DNA of 10,723 nt from Symbiodinium natans (lineage: Eukaryota; Sar; Dinophyceae; Suessiales; Symbiodiniaceae): NCBI GenBank assembly GCA_905221605.1, contig CAJNDS010000439.1, positions 130,001 to 140,723 of the forward strand. The letters are read 5' to 3'. The first letter of the stretch is position 1. Every line of letters starts with the position of its first letter. Under the pieces are notes generated by a model. The model was not told the DNA's origin. It ran no database searches and saw only the letters and a program-made list of their open reading frames with translations. A program made the position numbers and the translations under genes. Below, one piece after another: positions 6,636 to 10,723 of this stretch.

Positions 6636-7256
6636 GATTCCCGGATGTTTGCAACAAGTGGTAGTGATTGTGTGGACAGCGTGCATCGGCCAGGGATTGC
6701 TTCAAGGACTTCCAGAAAGAAGAGCTTCCTGCATTTCATGTCGAAGACACATGATGATAGAAACTTGTATTTCGTTGAGTACTTCCTCAAGAGGTCGTTT
6801 TGTGATCCAAGGTAGCACCTAGTTTTGTATAGATTAAGTCAAACTACAATCAAGCATAACCCCAAATCATGACTGCGGGGTTGTTCGCACAAGGTGTGGG
6901 TTTTCTCAAGCTTTGAATACCGTGAACCTCTAGCAACCACTTGCAGTCGGGTAGTCGGTAGTCCAAGTCTTAGCCGTTTTTGCGTTGGCCAGATGTATTG
7001 TTGGACAGATGTGTTGTCCGTTTACCATGCTCACATGTTTAGGCCAAAAAGTTCGAACCCCATAGGACCATAGTGATTTGCTCATGACTTCCGTGGGGCA
7101 GTCCTAGTTTTTTGTGGCTCGCGTTCCTGACAGTTCTCGAAGTTGTCTTATGGAACAGGGTTGAGAATGGCAATGGTGATGAGGATTGGGACGGGCTTAT
7201 CATTCGTTACCTTGAGATCTTTCGCCCTTCGTTAGTTAGTCTCGTCCACTGCGCAC
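6636..7256. other. Intergenic stretch between TMEM43-like exon and channel gene
   Basis: No supported gene in about 620 bases. It should hold the 3' UTR of the TMEM43-like gene and the 5' UTR/promoter of the channel gene, but no TATA-like or other promoter signal is evident, as is usual in dinoflagellates. The only local structure noticed is an imperfect 16-base tandem duplication, CAGATGTATTGTTGG at 6990-7004 and CAGATGTGTTGTCCG at 7006-7020. Confidence 0.55.
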
Positions 7257-9602
7257 ATGGCCGCCCATCAGTCATGCCCGGCCGTGGCCGCGGTAGAGCC
7301 CACGTCTGCTGTGTCTCAAATAGGAGCCTTGGCTTTGGATTTTGCATCGAAGTTGTCAACCTTGTCAGAGGCAGAGAGATGTGAATTGATGCACCGGCTT
7401 GCTCTAACGACACCTGGGACTAGTGAAGAACTGTCAGAGGATGAGACGTTTTCGGAGACTATTCTTGGGCAAGCCCTGCTGATGTTGTTTTCACTGTGGG
7501 TCTTGGGCTTATTCGCTTATTTTGGACGTGCGGTTGTGAATGAGAGAAGACGGTACCACAGCCGTCAGGCACAGAGGCAAGGGACTTTCACAGAGTATTT
7601 GCAGTATCGCTTTGGCTACTGGTACACCTGGACTGAACATTCGGCGGCCATTGTCCTCATGTCAATCTCGCTGGCTTTGCTCATCTTTGGTGGAGCACTC
7701 CTCAGAGTCCTCATTCAGCAGCCTTTGTCCGAGGGCTTATGGTCTGCTTGGCTCTGGATTGCAGCACCTGATGGCGGGGCCTCCGCTGAAACTGCGGCTG
7801 GCCGTCTCGTTGGCTTAATCGTGTCAATTGGTGGGATGCTTGTGTTTGCCCTTCTGATGTCAGTCATATCTGAAATGTTTGAGGAGGCGTTGCGCACTTT
7901 TCGGAATGGCACTCTACCAGTTATCGAGGGCAATCACACAGTCATCATCGGCTATGTCACGCCGACGCTCAGGATCTTGGCTCAGGAGCTTTGTGCTGCA
8001 TGTGAAAGCGAGGGTGGAATACTGATCGCCATCCTTTCCCCGATGCCAAAGCCTGAAGTAGAAGAGCTCCTGAGAGATGGCGACGCAGGCTGGATGAAGA
8101 ACTCGACGATTGTTGTCCGTTCCGGTGATGCCTGCAAAGTGGAAGATCTCTCGAAAGTTGCGGTGCAGGGAGCCAAGAAAGTGATCATCATGAGTAAGCC
8201 AGGAGTTTCCCGGGAGGAGGCTGATGCATCGACCGTCAATGTGCTGCTGGCTCTGCGAAACAATCGCTGGCCGCGAGAAGGTGTGTCAGTGGTACAATGC
8301 CAGTTGGTTCGCAACCAGGGGCTTTTTAAGCGGCTCTTGACTGACGGATCGCAAGTGGTCACTGTCAATGACTTCATCGGTGAACTTATGGTGCAATGTA
8401 GCAGGCAGAGTGGCTTGGTGCACGCAATCAGGTCCGTGTTCAGCTTTGAGAACGACGAGTTCTATTTTCAGCATGTGCAGGGCACTGCTGGACGCACTGT
8501 CATGGACTTGCTGTTTTCTCTGCCGAATACCATCCTCATAGGGATCAAACCACCTGGCTGTGAGCTGGAGGTGCTACCATCAATGGACCGTACCCTTAAG
8601 GGCGATGAAGAGCTTTGTGTGCTGGCCAAGGACGATTCAGCAGTACCCAGACATGCTGCACCAAGCTCTCTGGATTTCGGGCAGATAGACTGCAGAAGAA
8701 TTGTTGAGCGCAGTCCTGATGAGCCTCATGCTGGGCAGACGGTCATCATTCTCGGATGGAACAACAGCATCGGTGCCATTCTCGGTGAGATCGACGACGA
8801 CGTTGGCCCGGGGTCGCAAGTCATCATTCACGCACCTGAGGCGGTTTCAATGCGGGAGGAGTTTATTGAAGCAGCGCAGAAGCGGCGGAAGCACTTCTAT
8901 CAGAACTTTCGTGTCGAGCATGTTCAAGGAGCTCTTGGTGCACGGTTTCGGCTTGAAGAGTTACCGCTCGAGACTGCATCTATGGTTTTGATTCTGGCCA
9001 CTGAAAGCTACAGCGGGTCTGCAAGCGCGGCTGACAGCCAAACACTTGCGGCAATTGTACAGGTGCAGGATATCCTGGCCGAGCGCTGCAGTCCTGAGAA
9101 GGGCTCTGCTGTGATCATGCCACAACTTCTCGACGTCTCCATTGAAGAGACTCTGATACAAACAGGCATCCACAACTATGTCCTCTCTGGGCGGATGGCT
9201 GCTCGACTGCTGGCAGTGATCAGTGAAGTACCACAGGCTACCTGCATCATTGACTGCCTCACGACGCACAAAGTGTTCCAGTTTTCCATCGCGAAGCTCC
9301 CGGATTATCCTGCGGCAACAAGTCTGAACTTCAGCGAAGGTGTATCCTTCAATGATGTCACGATGGTGGCTGCCCTTGCCAATGAGGTGGTCTTGGGCTG
9401 GTCAGAACTTGATGCAGGAGAAGCTGGGCCTTGGGAAATGAACCCCAAGAACAGGACCGAGAAACGACCCTGGCCAGAGAATGCTCGTTTGATCGTGCTG
9501 AGGCGGACGAGGCAATGGAAGCAAGCCTCGTACAGGGGACCGCGCAGTGCTTCTGTGGCACATCCCTCGGATGAACGGCGAGTATGCCGCCGCGTTGAGT
9601 GA
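7257..9602 (+). CDS. CASTOR/POLLUX: CASTOR/POLLUX-type ion channel with tandem RCK-like domains
   Basis: Complete 781-aa intronless frame. ATG 7257 is the first after an in-frame TAG (7233-7235) and has G at +4. Membrane segments at about 68-92, 129-153 and 181-207, with a pore loop between the last two (L161-W-S-A-W, A170-P-D-G-G-A-S). S-I-G-G-M-L-V-F-A (190-198) matches the family's inner-helix signature. The first nucleotide-binding-like regulatory domain starts at H-T-V-I-I-G (227-232); F-E-N-D-E-F-Y (397-403) and L-K-G-D-E-E-L-C-V-L-A (447-457) are family hallmarks. A second one starts at V-I-I-L-G-W (496-501). V-L-G-W followed by a conserved-type E-N-A-R-L-I-V-L end (712-748) closes the fold, leaving a basic tail of ~30 residues. 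Plant CASTOR/POLLUX are nuclear-envelope cation channels (~850-900 aa) needed for calcium oscillations in root symbiosis. Shorter N-terminus here; location and ion selectivity are unknown. Family call firm, orthology not. Confidence 0.88.
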   Translation: MAAHQSCPAVAAVEPTSAVSQIGALALDFASKLSTLSEAERCELMHRLALTTPGTSEELSEDETFSETILGQALLMLFSLWVLGLFAYFGRAVVNERRRYHSRQAQRQGTFTEYLQYRFGYWYTWTEHSAAIVLMSISLALLIFGGALLRVLIQQPLSEGLWSAWLWIAAPDGGASAETAAGRLVGLIVSIGGMLVFALLMSVISEMFEEALRTFRNGTLPVIEGNHTVIIGYVTPTLRILAQELCAACESEGGILIAILSPMPKPEVEELLRDGDAGWMKNSTIVVRSGDACKVEDLSKVAVQGAKKVIIMSKPGVSREEADASTVNVLLALRNNRWPREGVSVVQCQLVRNQGLFKRLLTDGSQVVTVNDFIGELMVQCSRQSGLVHAIRSVFSFENDEFYFQHVQGTAGRTVMDLLFSLPNTILIGIKPPGCELEVLPSMDRTLKGDEELCVLAKDDSAVPRHAAPSSLDFGQIDCRRIVERSPDEPHAGQTVIILGWNNSIGAILGEIDDDVGPGSQVIIHAPEAVSMREEFIEAAQKRRKHFYQNFRVEHVQGALGARFRLEELPLETASMVLILATESYSGSASAADSQTLAAIVQVQDILAERCSPEKGSAVIMPQLLDVSIEETLIQTGIHNYVLSGRMAARLLAVISEVPQATCIIDCLTTHKVFQFSIAKLPDYPAATSLNFSEGVSFNDVTMVAALANEVVLGWSELDAGEAGPWEMNPKNRTEKRPWPENARLIVLRRTRQWKQASYRGPRSASVAHPSDERRVCRRVE

Positions 9603-9889
9603 CGAAATGAAGGTTCCCTGACGGACCTTCACTGACCTTCAGCTCATCGTTTCAAGCCCAACGGAAGTCGGCTCAAAATGTGGAGCAGTGCGACAAGATC
9701 AGTGCGCTGCCGTATTTTGCCCAACGGGCCTTCAGAGGAGCCAAAGCCATGTGTTCTGACACCCATGGTGTTATTATCGGAGACTGGAGGAGGGTGTGAG
9801 GATATTTTCGTGACAATTTCAAACGAAGAGAATAGGGACTATTTAGAAGGAAGGGAAGAGCTTAATTCGGACGGAGATTTTCGGGAGGA
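9603..9889 (+). other. 3' flank of channel gene with a 7-bp hairpin at 9608-9631
   Basis: TGAAGGT at 9608-9614 pairs with ACCTTCA at 9625-9631 across a 10-base loop, six bases after the stop codon, and GACCTTCAG recurs at 9634-9642. The rest of the stretch has no recognised gene. A 71-codon frame at 9678-9893 runs into the AT-rich transition and looks like chance. Confidence 0.45.
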
Positions 9890-10723
9890 ATGATTTGGAG
9901 GATTTTCTTTATCATAAGAACGAATAAGAACGAATCAGATTTTAATTTCAATTCAATTTCTTAAAACTAAAAGCATAATTTCAAAATTTCATTTATTTTT
10001 GATTCTTTAGTTCATTAGAAAACTCGATCAAAAAACTATTTAAATATGAGAAAATCGATTAATGGATTCTACTAATAAAAAAATAGAAAAGAATAAATGA
10101 TATATATATATATATATATTATTTTTTTCTCGAGCTCACGTGCCCTAACTACTTTTTTCTTTCAAGTAATTCTCTTTCTTCAAGCAATCATCTTCTTTAA
10201 ATGATTCTTTTGCTCCTTATGGAATCTTTATTTTGTTATATCATTTTGATATCGGATGAATTAAATATCTTTCTTTTAATCTTTAAATAAGATTAAATTC
10301 ATATGATCTATCTAAAATATAGAATTAGAATCTTAAATATTTTCTTATTCTTAATCTAAATAGGGGAGGGATATAAATGTTACCATAATTTTATATATTT
10401 TGATTCATAAATTTTAAATTTTATTTCTTCATTTCGATATGGGGAATAGGGATCTAAAGGAAAGGATTTAAATCTTCATCTCGATGAATTCGATTAGATA
10501 ATGATATTCTTTTTTCTTGATTCTATATCCAGATAATTTCAAATTATATATATTAAAAATATCTTTTCCGATTTTAAATGAAATTATGGGAATTAAATTA
10601 GATTTTCTTCGCCCCCCACTTTGGAATCTATCATTGAAGGAAAGAAGATTGAATTTTATTCTAGATCATTGGAGCAAGAGATATCTTTGTATATATCGAG
10701 ATATCTTGGAGAATACGAAATTT
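9890..10723. other. AT-rich block of different origin from the rest of the window
   Basis: Base composition drops abruptly. Counting single lines gives 8/60 GC at 10261-10320 and 14/60 at 10321-10380, against 33/60 at 8041-8100 inside the channel gene. It contains a (TA)n run at 10101-10119, a T7 run at 10122-10128 and many A/T homopolymers. No tRNA or rRNA was found. The texture resembles plastid or other AT-rich organellar/intergenic DNA rather than dinoflagellate nuclear DNA, but I do not recognise a specific source. Organellar insertion, foreign DNA or an assembly join are all possible. Confidence 0.75.
10505..10723 (+). CDS. Unrecognised open frame reaching the window edge (possible partial gene)
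   Basis: Open without a stop for 73 codons after a TGA at 10502-10504, up to the last base. There is an internal ATG at 10586 preceded by AAATT; no better start is visible. The translation is mixed rather than low-complexity, with hydrophobic and basic stretches such as L-R-P-P-L-W-N-L-S-L-K-E-R-R and D-H-W-S-K-R-Y. In DNA of about 27% GC, stops should occur roughly every 12 codons, so this length is somewhat unusual, though not decisive given how many frames were scanned. A second plus frame is open from 10597 to the end. No family recognised. Confidence 0.25.

Noticed and set aside
7089-7125. TCCGTGG...TTTTTTGTGGCTCG upstream of the channel as a decayed spliced leader
   Set aside because: Similarity needs a large gap and several mismatches; not above chance.
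7112-7384. 90-codon plus frame overlapping the channel start
   Set aside because: Different register from the well-supported channel gene and no recognisable content.
9670-9683. GGCTCAAAATGTGG as a possible relict dinoflagellate spliced leader
   Set aside because: Only GGCTCAA matches the spliced-leader end and the preceding bases do not; it also lies downstream of the gene.
9678-9893. 71-codon plus frame after the channel gene
   Set aside because: No family resemblance; it spans the composition change and is short enough for chance.
10678-10707. GAGATATCTT repeated 20 bases apart at the right edge
   Set aside because: Short AT-rich repeat inside an open frame; expected by chance in such DNA.

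Overview
The window looks like nuclear DNA from a dinoflagellate, most plausibly Symbiodinium-like. The evidence is a non-LTR retrotransposon of the kind common in those genomes (HADD catalytic box, a long insert between RT motifs B and C, C-terminal CCHC finger), telomere-type CCCTAAA/TTTAGGG repeats, and eukaryotic membrane-protein genes at roughly 50-55% GC. The taxonomic call is an inference; no rRNA or marker gene is present.

Layout, left to right. (1) 1-516: compound trinucleotide microsatellite (CTT, TTG, CTG, GGT). On the minus strand it lies inside one uninterrupted frame that would encode a K/E/N-rich, polyglutamine N-terminus running off the left edge. (2) about 480-4639: a LINE on the plus strand. 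Its APE-type endonuclease is split over three frames, while the reverse transcriptase frame (1937-4468, 843 aa) is intact with all catalytic aspartates. Its 3' end has a perfect 7-bp hairpin and an (AC)9 tail. (3) 4639-5125: degenerate telomere-type array on the C-strand, starting exactly at the end of the LINE tail, then a short TTTAGGG block in the opposite orientation (5267-5300) and a TAGGGTCTAT-rich patch. (4) 5448-6269: no convincing gene; shuffled direct and inverted repeats at 5838-6049. (5) 6291-6635: C-terminal exon or fragment of a TMEM43-family membrane protein. (6) 6636-7256: no gene seen. (7) 7257-9602: intact, intronless CASTOR/POLLUX-type ion channel (781 aa) with altered residues where the plant filter would lie. 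(8) about 9890-10723: abruptly AT-rich DNA (lines of 13-35% GC) ending in an unrecognised 73-codon open frame that reaches the window edge. This may be organellar or foreign DNA, or an assembly chimera.

The genes do not form an evident pathway. The TMEM43 fragment and the channel share a strand, as is common in dinoflagellates, but nothing in the sequence ties their functions together. The most interesting structure is the junction of LINE, hairpin, (AC)9 and CCCTAAA. Its polarity is what is expected if the retroelement RNA was reverse-transcribed from the 3' end of a G-rich telomeric strand, so it is a candidate chromosome-end-associated retrotransposon. The array is degenerate and the LINE 5' end is undefined, so this remains a hypothesis.
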